From a virus, in IMG/VR virus record IMGVR_UViG_3300025767_000017, positions 1 to 59,501 of that record: 59,501 nucleotides of DNA; one strand, given 5' to 3'. Positions 17,148-26,500 of this stretch are shown in pieces. A program made the translations under genes and the position numbers. The notes beneath the pieces were generated by a model. It did no database searches, was not told where the DNA came from, and saw only the letters and a program-made list of their open reading frames with translations. Each line of letters begins with the position of its first letter. The first letter of the stretch is position 1.

Positions 17148-18734
17148 TTATACTTTAAGTACGCATTCGACTAATTTTTCACCCTCATCGCTATTACTTT
17201 CTAAAGCAACTCCTACTAGTGCAGACGTTGCTAGTGTAGTGCATACACCGTCTGCTAATGCATATACCGCTTGACCTTTTTTAACTGCACCTTTAACACG
17301 CACAGGAAGACGTCCCTTAAGACCAATGTATTGACCTTCAGCTTCACTGTTCATCATTACAGCCGGATTTGTTGAAACAACTCCAATACAGAAATTACTT
17401 GCACTTGCTGGTTCTACTTCGTAATCTTCATGAGCGCATACTGCAACTGCTGTTCCTGGTGCTAGTTCTTCGGCTGTAGTATATTTTTCTGCCAAGTCAG
17501 CATAACGTGCAGCAGTTGCTATACCTTTAAATAAGTTAGCAACTAAATTACCATCACTGTCTCTTACGGCTACTGAATTTGGTGTTGCAGATGTTGATGG
17601 ATATTTTGCATTTGCCAACGGATTTGTTGGATCATATGTGCCAAGAAGTAATGAACTTGCAATACTTGCTAAACCATTAAAGTTGTTTGCATAAACTGTT
17701 TTCCATCTTAAATCAGCTGTACCAATATCAAATTTCGGCACGTATAGAGGCTGTGGTTGGCCTGCTGCTGCGGCCGGACGTGTATCTTCTGGTATAATTC
17801 CAAGTATATTAATATCAGCAATCGTAGTACTAGTACCAACTGCACTAGTTGTCTTCAACAATATTTTACTATTAGTACCATTAGTGTTATGAATTATGCC
17901 TGAATTAGATGCAGCGTCGTATTTTAAGTTTAGTTCAGAATTTTCGCCAACATTTATTCCGGCAGCATTTTTAAAGTTAGTTACTGATGTAAAATTACTT
18001 TCTACTCCTGCGCTTGATACAACTAAATCGGCTGCATTTATAACTCTATTAATTGTGCCGTTGCCATTATAGATAACAATTTTTTCTGCTGCTGTTGCAG
18101 TTCCGTGGAATCTATGCTCACTTGTTGTAACACCTGGATATTGTCCAGTGCTCGGAGTATTAACTAAAGTAATACCTTTGTTAATTTTAGAAAATCCGGG
18201 TACAGTATTAGTAGCATCAATATCAAATGATTCAGCGTTACTTGAAACAGCTATAACTACATCATTAATAGTTGTAGCAATAATATTGTTATTAACAGCG
18301 TTTTGTCCTAACAAATCTGTACTTTGCATTTGAGTTAGGCCTTCGCCTGCGTTTTGTGGACCTATAAGAGTAAATGTAGTTCCGTTGTATACATACAGTT
18401 GTTCATTAGCATTATCCCACCAAAAATCTCCAACTGTTGCAGCAGTCGGGCTAGTTGCTGCCGACAATGCGCCGCCTGATGCTTTCCATGTATTACCGTC
18501 ATAAAATTTTAATTTAGTACTTGCACTATCGTACCATATCTGACCTGTTAATGCTCGAGGCGGCGCAACAGTACCAGAAAAGTTTTCAAGTAAAAACAAC
18601 ATGTTTTCATTTTGAATTTCGCCATATCCTGCATAATTTTTACCGATAAATTTAAGATCAGTTGTTTGATCAACTGTGCCGTCTTCTACTGTAGTTAGCA
18701 GTGTATTGTTGTATCTGTCTATTTGATAAGCCAT
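17148..18734 (-). CDS. Tail fibre-like protein 1 (shared N-terminal attachment domain)
   Basis: 528 aa. The N-terminal ~130 residues (IGKNYAGYGEIQNEN, LLENFSG, LTGQIWYDS, KFYDGNTWKASGG, DFWWDN..LYVYNG) are shared with the next two genes and form the attachment domain. A beta-rich shaft follows (SNAESFDIDATN, NLKYDAASNSG), then TADLRWKTVYANNFNG. The C-terminus (YADLAEKYTTAEELAPGTAV, IGVVSTNPAVMM, LKGRLPVRVKGAVKKG) resembles the chaperone or peptidase G2-like ends found on phage fibres and spikes, some of which self-cleave; cleavage here is not shown. AGGGG precedes the ATG, and a late box AATAAATA sits ~30 bp upstream. It ends 11 bp before the 1285-aa gene. Confidence 0.78.
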   Translation of the reverse strand: MAYQIDRYNNTLLTTVEDGTVDQTTDLKFIGKNYAGYGEIQNENMLFLLENFSGTVAPPRALTGQIWYDSASTKLKFYDGNTWKASGGALSAATSPTAATVGDFWWDNANEQLYVYNGTTFTLIGPQNAGEGLTQMQSTDLLGQNAVNNNIIATTINDVVIAVSSNAESFDIDATNTVPGFSKINKGITLVNTPSTGQYPGVTTSEHRFHGTATAAEKIVIYNGNGTINRVINAADLVVSSAGVESNFTSVTNFKNAAGINVGENSELNLKYDAASNSGIIHNTNGTNSKILLKTTSAVGTSTTIADINILGIIPEDTRPAAAAGQPQPLYVPKFDIGTADLRWKTVYANNFNGLASIASSLLLGTYDPTNPLANAKYPSTSATPNSVAVRDSDGNLVANLFKGIATAARYADLAEKYTTAEELAPGTAVAVCAHEDYEVEPASASNFCIGVVSTNPAVMMNSEAEGQYIGLKGRLPVRVKGAVKKGQAVYALADGVCTTLATSALVGVALESNSDEGEKLVECVLKV

Positions 18735-18762
18735 TGCTTGTAAACCCCTAGTGCTGTTATAT

Positions 18763-18770
18763 TATTTATT
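18763..18770 (-). promoter_or_regulatory. Late promoter box AATAAATA
   Basis: Complement of TATTTATT, 29 bp before the ATG at 18734 and in the short gap after the upstream stop (18774). It matches the NATAAATA late box that gp55-type sigma factors recognise. Confidence 0.6.
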
Positions 18771-18773
18771 CAA

Positions 18774-20726
18774 TTAAAATGAATACGGTGTTGTTGTACT
18801 TGTGTGAGTCCAAGTAGCGCCGTTCGAAGTGTATGTCATTAGTGTGCGTGATGGTGTTAAGACAACACTACCACTTGCTGTGTTTGTAGCAGCAATATCT
18901 TGTATTGCTTGTCCATTTAATGTGCCATTTTGATCAACTGCTACAGTATTTTTAGTTAACACGCCGCTTGTATTAGGACTTTCTGTTACAGTAACATTGA
19001 TACCCGTAACTGTAGCTCCTGCATATGAAGTAGTATGTATTTTTGCAACTTTTCCTATAGTAAGAGGCGTTGCTTGGTACATTGACTGTATAACCGAAGC
19101 CACATTTGTGTTTAGTGTTTCGCCGGTCCCCATACCAGTAACGTCTAACGAAAATACTATAGTTTCGTTAGCAATTTCAGTATCAGCATAAATTTTAGTT
19201 ACTACATCTTGATCGTCTGTAGGATTTGCTACCCCTGTAATTTTTTGATTATCTTGTACAGCGATATCTCCAAACGATGTAATATTAATACCATTAGTTC
19301 CAGTTAAATTTAATGCTTTAAAACTATCAGTTTGATCACCTAACGAAATTGCAGAACCTGATTTAATTGTTATACCATCAACACTAATATCATCAACATT
19401 TAAATAAATCAGCGTTCCAATTTCGTCTAATTGCGGGGCCTTTTGAATATTAACTAAACTTGTATTTGTTAATTTGTTTACTCCGCCTATTTTTAATGCT
19501 TTGGTAGCATCACTCAAATCTAAATTAACATTAGTAGTCCATGCATCTTGTGCTTGCTTCCAAGTCCATAATTTTTGACCAACATCTGAAGTATCTAATA
19601 TTAAGCCAGCATTGTCTGCATCTACTCCTGTAAGGGTTGCGCCTGTTGATGTTTTGGCAATTTCAATATTTTTATCTTCTACTCTTAGTGTATTAACATC
19701 AATACTTGTAGTAGTACCTTCAATTAAAAGATTTCCAGTTACTCTTAAATCGCCGCTGACATCTAGAGTATATTGAGGCAATCTAAGATCGCCTGAAGGA
19801 GTTCGATTAAATATACCAATTCTAGCCGTTGACGCATCTATATAAATTGCATCAACTGTGTTTGAACCAAACGCACTTGACTTAACTCGTAGACTCATGT
19901 CTTCGTCTGTAATTTGATTTTCTAAGTAATATCTAGGTCCAACAATCTTTTGTACATGATTTTGCGATACACCAATAGTTATACCACCTGAATTTGATAT
20001 CCTTAATGTTCCAGTTGTTACGCCGTTTGCTGTGGAAGGAAGGAAACTGTCAGCGGTTCTTACAACTCCGCCTGCTGTAACAAGAGCGTTTGCTGATTCT
20101 GCAATACCTCTATATTTAAAATTAGCTTTGTCAATAACATTAATACCTTGATATATAATGCCATTAGGATTGGCAACTGTTACTAGTCCGTCAATCTGTT
20201 GACTATAAACTGGTGTAAACTCTAATGCACTAACAACTGCTGTTAGTGTGCCGCCCACATATAAATTTGCAACTGTTCTAGAACGACTTTGTGAATCTAG
20301 AATACTTTCTACTCTAAAGCCTGTTTCGCCTTGAGTTGTAGTATACGATGGTCCCATTAAAATAAGGTCAGTACCGTCATATGCATACACTTGATTATTT
20401 AGACTATCAATCCATAGATCTCCTGCAACCATTTGTGGTCGTGTAGATTGTACAAATGGACCGCCACTAGCTTTCCACTGTGCGCCGTCATAAACTTTTA
20501 AACGTTGATCCCCTGTATCCCACCAAGTTTGTCCAGTTAACGGATTACTAGGAGAAGCTGTGTTACTAAAATTTTCTAATAATTTAATAAAGTTTTCATT
20601 AAAATATTCACCATATCCAGTATAATTTCGACCAATAAGTACAAGATTAGTACTAGTAGTGTCTATTTGACCATCAATTAAATCTGTTAATATCGTGCCG
20701 TCTGTTTTGTTTAGTTGATAGCTCAT
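18774..20726 (-). CDS. Tail fibre-like protein 2
   Basis: 650 aa. It has the same N-terminal attachment domain as its two neighbours (LIGRNYTGYGEYFNENFIKLLENFSN, LTGQTWWDTGDQRLKVYDGAQWKASGG, DLWIDSLNNQVYAYDG). The middle has IDASTARIGIFNRTPSGDLRLPQYTLDVSGDLRVTG, a motif typical of phage fibres just before a trimerising region. Then comes LRVEDKNIEIAKTS..DNAGLILDTSD. The C-terminal ~120 residues are a Thr/Ser-rich beta domain ending SNGATWTHTSTTTPYSF. No collar or chaperone domain is present. It overlaps no gene: the next start is 40 bp downstream, and its own start is 2 bp after the upstream stop. Likely a homotrimeric fibre; the receptor is unknown. Confidence 0.75.
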   Translation of the reverse strand: MSYQLNKTDGTILTDLIDGQIDTTSTNLVLIGRNYTGYGEYFNENFIKLLENFSNTASPSNPLTGQTWWDTGDQRLKVYDGAQWKASGGPFVQSTRPQMVAGDLWIDSLNNQVYAYDGTDLILMGPSYTTTQGETGFRVESILDSQSRSRTVANLYVGGTLTAVVSALEFTPVYSQQIDGLVTVANPNGIIYQGINVIDKANFKYRGIAESANALVTAGGVVRTADSFLPSTANGVTTGTLRISNSGGITIGVSQNHVQKIVGPRYYLENQITDEDMSLRVKSSAFGSNTVDAIYIDASTARIGIFNRTPSGDLRLPQYTLDVSGDLRVTGNLLIEGTTTSIDVNTLRVEDKNIEIAKTSTGATLTGVDADNAGLILDTSDVGQKLWTWKQAQDAWTTNVNLDLSDATKALKIGGVNKLTNTSLVNIQKAPQLDEIGTLIYLNVDDISVDGITIKSGSAISLGDQTDSFKALNLTGTNGINITSFGDIAVQDNQKITGVANPTDDQDVVTKIYADTEIANETIVFSLDVTGMGTGETLNTNVASVIQSMYQATPLTIGKVAKIHTTSYAGATVTGINVTVTESPNTSGVLTKNTVAVDQNGTLNGQAIQDIAATNTASGSVVLTPSRTLMTYTSNGATWTHTSTTTPYSF

Positions 20727-20727
20727 G

Positions 20728-22866
20728 TTATTGTCCAGTATATATTATATAATTAACAGCTAGATAAGGATTCATAGTATCTAGCGGGGCACCAACAAGT
20801 TCTGGTGCAGCAACTGATCCTATGTTTCTAAAGTCTCCTGTACCAGTAACGCCGCCGCTATTAATACCTCCGCTAGAAGCTAGACCTTGTGTTCCACCTA
20901 ATCCAGATTCAACTGTTAATGAAATTGCATTGTCGTCAGCAGGTTCGCCCGCTGCTTCTCTTATTGCGTAATATTGGTTGCCGCTTGCGCCTTCTAAATT
21001 ATGTTCGTGTTCTGGTAAATTATTACTTCTAACTGTGACTGCTTCTTGTCCTGCATTACCGCCAAGTGCATCAGCAGCCGTATTTGTAACTCTGTTTGCA
21101 CTAGAGCCATTCATATTATCGAGACCTAGTGCAAATCTTCCTCTAAAGTCTGGTAATCCAAATGTTGTAGCACCATTATTATTTAATAATGATCTATCTT
21201 TAAATGAGTATGCAATTGCAGCAAATAAAACACTGTAATCAGAAATGTTAACAACAGAACCATCACAAAATAGCCACCCTGCCGGCAATGTAATTCCAGC
21301 AAATGGCATAATTGCGCCTGCCGGAACTAGCGGAATAGTACTTAGGAAAGTGCTTTTCTTAATCTTGTAAACACCTGCATCATAACCGCCAGACGTATTA
21401 AGTTTATTAATTAGCAATTCGTCTTCATTAGATGAAAACGGCAATGTTGTTTTATTAGATATAAAACTGTTAGCAATACGTATATCGAATGTTTTTGTTG
21501 TGCCGCCAGTTTGTCCATCAAATTCAAAACTATTATTAGTAACATCACCGGTTACTTGGAATGTAGATGCAGTTGCAAGTCTATCAGCTGATCCTGCGCG
21601 GCCACTGACTGTACCACTTACGTTACCTTGTAAATTTCCAAAGAATGTGTTAGCATGAACATTATCATACTTCAATGTTACCGTGCCAATATCCCATCGA
21701 CTATTAGTAGTAGGATAGATATTTCCACTTTCTATGTAGCCTGCGGCTGCAGGATTAATTGCACCGAAATCAATATTGCCGCCTATTTGTATATCTTTCC
21801 GAACAGCAATTCCGCCTTTGGTAATAATAGTACCTGTATTAAGATCAATGCTATTAAATGTTGTATCAATTAATATTTGTCCGGATGTTGGATCACCTGT
21901 TGCCTGATTTACTTTAATATTTCCCTTAACATCTAATGCATCGTCGGGTGCTGTATTATTAATTCCTACATATCCTCTAGCATCAAGCCTTAATACAGTA
22001 TTATATGATGTATCATTGAGCATCCTAAAATCTATACTAGATGTATTACTATTTTGTCGAAATACAGTACTTTGATTTTCAACTTGAATACCTAGTTGTC
22101 CACTAGTACCTACAACAATTCCTTGATCGTTTTTAATATTAAGTGGAAAACTCGAATTTGATGCTGCATCACCTCTTAAAAAGCTGCTTGCCGGAACTGC
22201 TACATTTCCAACAACAAGTGCTTCTGCTTTTTCAGCAGTACCGTAATATTTTAAAGTTTCTGTACCAATTAATGCAGTTGAACTAAGATTCATGCCTGCA
22301 TTTATACCTCCGGTAAATCCAGGAATAACACTTTTTGGTGTAAAAGACTGAGAACTAATAATTATTCCAGTCTGATTATTAATTTTAATAGAAAGTACAC
22401 TATAAGTTAAATCGTCAGTTCCGACGATTGATTCTGATTGTGCTCCGGTTAATAGTCCGTCACTAAAATCAGGACCAACTAAAATCCATGCTGCACCAGT
22501 AAACAAATAAAGTTGTTGCGTTTCGGTGTTAACCCATAAATCTCCTGCACTTGAATTAGCTACCGCAGGTTGATTAGTTGCTTTTTTAACACCGCTAGCA
22601 GCAATCCATGTTGTTCCGTCGTAAATTTTAAGTTGGTCAACTCCTACTGTAGTATCATACCATAACTGTCCTTCTACAGGACTATTTGGAGAACTACTGT
22701 TTGCAAAGTTTTCTAGTAAATGTAAAAAGTTTTCATTTACTGCTGTGCCGTATCCTGTGTAATTTTTGCCAGGAAGTGATACTGACGTTTCTTGGTTGAT
22801 AGTATTATCTTCAACTACTATAGTACCTTTGTTAACAGAATCAGTATATGATATCGTATATGCCAT
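20728..22866 (-). CDS. Tail fibre with collar domain (short tail fibre gp12-like)
   Basis: 712 aa. It has the N-terminal attachment domain shared with the two preceding fibres (LPGKNYTGYGTAVNENFLHLLENFAN, EGQLWYDTTVG, LKIYDGTTWIAASG). A shaft follows with LRLDARGYVGINNTAPDDALDVKGNI and a GNISGRAG-type stretch (LQGNVSGTVSGRAGSADRL). Residues ~520-712 are a phage tail collar domain: AGAIMPFAG, LPAGWLFCDG, LPDFRGRFALG and PYLAVNYIIYTG at the end. NNLPEHEHN contains the His-x-His pair that binds metal in T4 gp12. That domain is the irreversible host-binding tip in gp12, so this is the best candidate for the short tail fibre. AAGGAG precedes the ATG. Confidence 0.82.
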   Translation of the reverse strand: MAYTISYTDSVNKGTIVVEDNTINQETSVSLPGKNYTGYGTAVNENFLHLLENFANSSSPNSPVEGQLWYDTTVGVDQLKIYDGTTWIAASGVKKATNQPAVANSSAGDLWVNTETQQLYLFTGAAWILVGPDFSDGLLTGAQSESIVGTDDLTYSVLSIKINNQTGIIISSQSFTPKSVIPGFTGGINAGMNLSSTALIGTETLKYYGTAEKAEALVVGNVAVPASSFLRGDAASNSSFPLNIKNDQGIVVGTSGQLGIQVENQSTVFRQNSNTSSIDFRMLNDTSYNTVLRLDARGYVGINNTAPDDALDVKGNIKVNQATGDPTSGQILIDTTFNSIDLNTGTIITKGGIAVRKDIQIGGNIDFGAINPAAAGYIESGNIYPTTNSRWDIGTVTLKYDNVHANTFFGNLQGNVSGTVSGRAGSADRLATASTFQVTGDVTNNSFEFDGQTGGTTKTFDIRIANSFISNKTTLPFSSNEDELLINKLNTSGGYDAGVYKIKKSTFLSTIPLVPAGAIMPFAGITLPAGWLFCDGSVVNISDYSVLFAAIAYSFKDRSLLNNNGATTFGLPDFRGRFALGLDNMNGSSANRVTNTAADALGGNAGQEAVTVRSNNLPEHEHNLEGASGNQYYAIREAAGEPADDNAISLTVESGLGGTQGLASSGGINSGGVTGTGDFRNIGSVAAPELVGAPLDTMNPYLAVNYIIYTGQ

Positions 22867-22876
22867 TATCTACTCC

Positions 22877-23479
22877 TTATCCTGCTAAACTTTGTACACG
22901 AACTGTGTAGTCAATTTGAATTAATCTGTTAAGCGACTTTTGCACTGGGTGGAAGATAACATGCGTAATTAATCTACCTGTACCACTTGTGCTATAACTA
23001 CGCAAACCTAGTTCATCAAAAACATAATTATTAGTTTGTGTTGAAGCAGTATCAAATGCATCTTGTCCATTTGGTTCGCCGTAATCTAACAAACAACTTA
23101 CTACAATATCAGTATAGTTAGTTCCACTTAAATGCCTAACTTCAGTCTTATTTCGAACAGGGTCTGTATTATTAACACTTCTTTCGTCTACAACCTTTGA
23201 ATATGTTTGATTGTACAGTGTTGCATTTGTACCAGTACTGTTAGGCGTAAGATATGTAATAATACCTGTCGGATCAACGCTTGTGCCGCCGTTTCCGAAA
23301 CTCATTTCGTATATAAATCCTTGGCCTGCATTGCTCAAACTTTCAGCAAGTGCAATACTCATATTTTCATAATGAATTGCATTGCGCTTGTCAATGTATA
23401 CTTTTTGTGATTCAGGGTCGAATATCTTAATATGCCCCTGAACCAATACTCCGTTTGTGTCTTGCATGTTATCGCTCAT
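22877..23479 (-). CDS. Small virion structural protein
   Basis: 200 aa. Contains GVLVQGHIKIFDPESQKVYI, then AIHYENMSIALAESLSN, IYEMSFGNGGTSVDPTG, and an end rich in beta strands (LITHVIFHPVQKSLNRLIQIDYTVRVQ). Similar proteins lie next to fibre or baseplate genes in marine T4-like phages and are usually annotated only as structural. The GNGGTSVDPTGIITY segment resembles the body of phage baseplate-fibre connector proteins, so a fibre adaptor role like T4 gp9/gp10 is possible but unproven. It has its own late box at 23497-23504 and GGAAA before the ATG. It is followed after 10 bp by the collar-domain fibre, consistent with a shared assembly site. Confidence 0.65.
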   Translation of the reverse strand: MSDNMQDTNGVLVQGHIKIFDPESQKVYIDKRNAIHYENMSIALAESLSNAGQGFIYEMSFGNGGTSVDPTGIITYLTPNSTGTNATLYNQTYSKVVDERSVNNTDPVRNKTEVRHLSGTNYTDIVVSCLLDYGEPNGQDAFDTASTQTNNYVFDELGLRSYSTSGTGRLITHVIFHPVQKSLNRLIQIDYTVRVQSLAG

Positions 23480-23496
23480 TTATTTTTCCTATACTG

Positions 23497-23504
23497 TATT
23501 TATT
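23497..23504 (-). promoter_or_regulatory. Late promoter box AATAAATA
   Basis: Complement of TATTTATT, 18 bp before the ATG at 23479, overlapping the last codons of the 5624-aa gene. It matches the NATAAATA late box and would start a fibre-module transcript separate from the baseplate genes. Confidence 0.6.
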
Positions 23505-26500
23505 CAGGTAGCTCAGATGTTCCGGCACGTAAGAATCTTGCAATTGCATTTTCAGTTTTACCTAAGGACTTAGTACCTTCATTCCAAATTTTACCTTGTT
23601 TCTTAATAATAGTCACTCTTGACCCTTCTACAGGAACAACTTTTAACTCTATTTGTTGAGTTTCTATATTAAATATTACTTCAGCGGTATTTTCATAATC
23701 ACCTTCAGGACTATCTAACTCAAAGACAGGTATAAATGTATTAATACTGTTTTTGCGCATGCGTTGCCCTGCAACAAATACTTCTAACTCATTTATAGAG
23801 CTCGTCGATGCACTAACATCAAACAAAGCTGTGACACCATCGGCAGTAAAGTTTTGAACAATATTACTATCACTGTAAGGTATAGTCTTACTTATATTTT
23901 GATCAAATACTTTTGATCCTACTGCATGAGTTTCTTTAATTCCAGTACCTAACGTACCTCTACGTATCTGTCGTAATAAGTTTCCTTCTTTAACAAAATA
24001 TTCAATACGCTCGCCATTGATAAAGATTATGCCTGGCAAATTTTGTCCTTTATTTGGTTCACTTAATAAACTACTATCAGTTACTTCAATTCTTAAATCA
24101 TAATAATTAAGTGGCTGTGCTAGTGTAGTTGCAGAAGCATCTAAACGTTTAAAGTGTGTTCTATTTAATATATCTTTAAATTGTCTATACGAAAACTTTG
24201 ATACATTTTCTTCGGCTGTAAAATGCATTACATCAATTGTATCAAATTTATCTGGAATTACTGCCAATTGTACTTTATTTTTACTATCAGAAATTGCATA
24301 ATCAACATCAGGTGTTAACAATATACCGTTTTTAATAACCCAAACATATTTTGAATCAATTGCAGGTACTCTTAAGTTAATTTCTCCTACAGACAATCTA
24401 TTATAGGTATTATAATCTGGATTTTCTAGTTGTAGTGTTACTCTCGATACAACATTATAATTAATACGTTCGATTCCTAATATGTCATGATTACTAAACT
24501 GGAATATTTCAACTGTTGCTTCATCTGCAGGAGCATTTGTTAAAGTTACAGTAGTAGGCGACGTTAATGTATATTCGCCGTCTGTGATTACATATAATTC
24601 AACAATGTCTCCTGGAATACCCACGTCATCAGTTAAAACAACACTACTATTTGCAATATCAAATCTCCAACTAGTAGGCGTAAATATTTCGGTACCATTT
24701 AAAAATACTTTAATATCTTCAGTTAACAAAGAGCCTGGTTGATTTTGGAACGTTTCTAACAAATATTCGCGTTGACTATTTGCAGGAATAGTATATTGAA
24801 CATTATAGCCCGGACTTAAAATATTATTTCCTACTTTTACAATTAAGTTGTGCTGTGTAGGTCTATTATAAAATGGTGCAGATGATAATGTAAAATTAAC
24901 TGTAGATCCGTTTCCAGTAAATGTATCTTTTTTCATTTGACTATAGTTAATTTGTGTGTTACTATCAAATAGTGCATAGTAAATTACAGAATCAACAGTA
25001 GGTACAGTATCAAATGTAAAAGTAACATTACCAGTAAGCGGTGATTCATTAAATGTTACTGTTTGTTTTACACCGTCAACACTAACAAATATATCTAAAT
25101 CAGCTTGGAATCTAACTTGTGTTTCGAATGTTATAGTTGATTCGTCAGCAATGTAATTGCCAAAGTCTAAAATGTTTTGGCCAGCTTGTGCTACAGTTAC
25201 AATACTAAGTGTTGCATTATCTACAAAACTAGGTATAGTGTTATCGATAGTCACTGTGCCTAATTTCCAGTTAATTGTATAATCAGCATTTTCTCTTGAA
25301 AGAATTACGTTATCAATTTTAACAATTATAGAATCTACACTACTTGGAATAACTCCCAATTCGTAAGTTGTTACAGTTGTATCCAAACGATAGCTTTGAC
25401 TGAAGATTTTTCCTTGGCCACCGCTTTCTCTAGTATAAACTTTAATATCTAACGTATCAAAAATTTGTCCTGGTACTAATTCTTCAGGTCCTGCGCTTGC
25501 AGCAGCTGAAATAAATCCGTCACCGTCAGTTATTATATCTTCTGCATTTACGCCCGTTGCACTAGTGTATAAAAGATCGCCACCGCTTAGAGCAGTATCA
25601 TACCCAGTTTCGTCAGGTATAATACTACCGTCGCTTGTGATTTTTCTTACAACAAATAGATCACCTTCTAATATTTCTATGCCCAAGTCTTGCACATAGA
25701 TTACATCAGTTACTCCGTCACCTGTAATGCTATTTGTAATAGCATTTACGTTTGTAGCGGATGATCCCGGAACTTCTGGAATAGCTGCTACTTCCGGAGT
25801 TCCGCCTACTAATTCATCAACAACATATCCTGACACGCCTGTATCATTTTCACCAAAAATACTTTCTATTGTAGCAAAATCTGGTTTGCTCAACACTGGG
25901 GCAAAGTATGTATTGAACAATGCATAACCTAATGGGTTGTTTGCTAACATACCTGCTGGAGTTTTTAGACTATCATCCCATTCAGGAGAAAGAGTGCCGT
26001 TGTCCCAGTATACACTCATATCCCACATTGACCAGTTTACCAAGTAGGTGTATTCTGTGTATGCAACTGCTGCTTTCTCTGGATCTGTATTCCAATCAGT
26101 AGCATAACCACTTGGATCATATAATCCTGCATCAATTGCTTCTTTCATTGCTAAATGTATTGCTGTGTTTTTCCAGTCAAAACTTGGTTCATTATTAATT
26201 CTAATATCTGGATTCATTTCCACTGCGTCTATACTGCCAGGCACGGCACCCGGAATACCAAATGCGTGTACGGTGTGGAATACGTGTTCGAATATTTCTT
26301 CAATATCTCTACGCTGTGTTGGAGGATTGTTTCCGTTGATATTTTTATACCATACCATATCCTTTTGAGCAACACTATCATTAAATGCTTGTAGTCCTGC
26401 ATAACTTGCCACGTTAACATCTTCTAACCAGTTAGGTGTATATGTACTACCACCGTTATATGCAACTCTTTGTATTGTAGGTATTCCTGCATGCCAAGTT

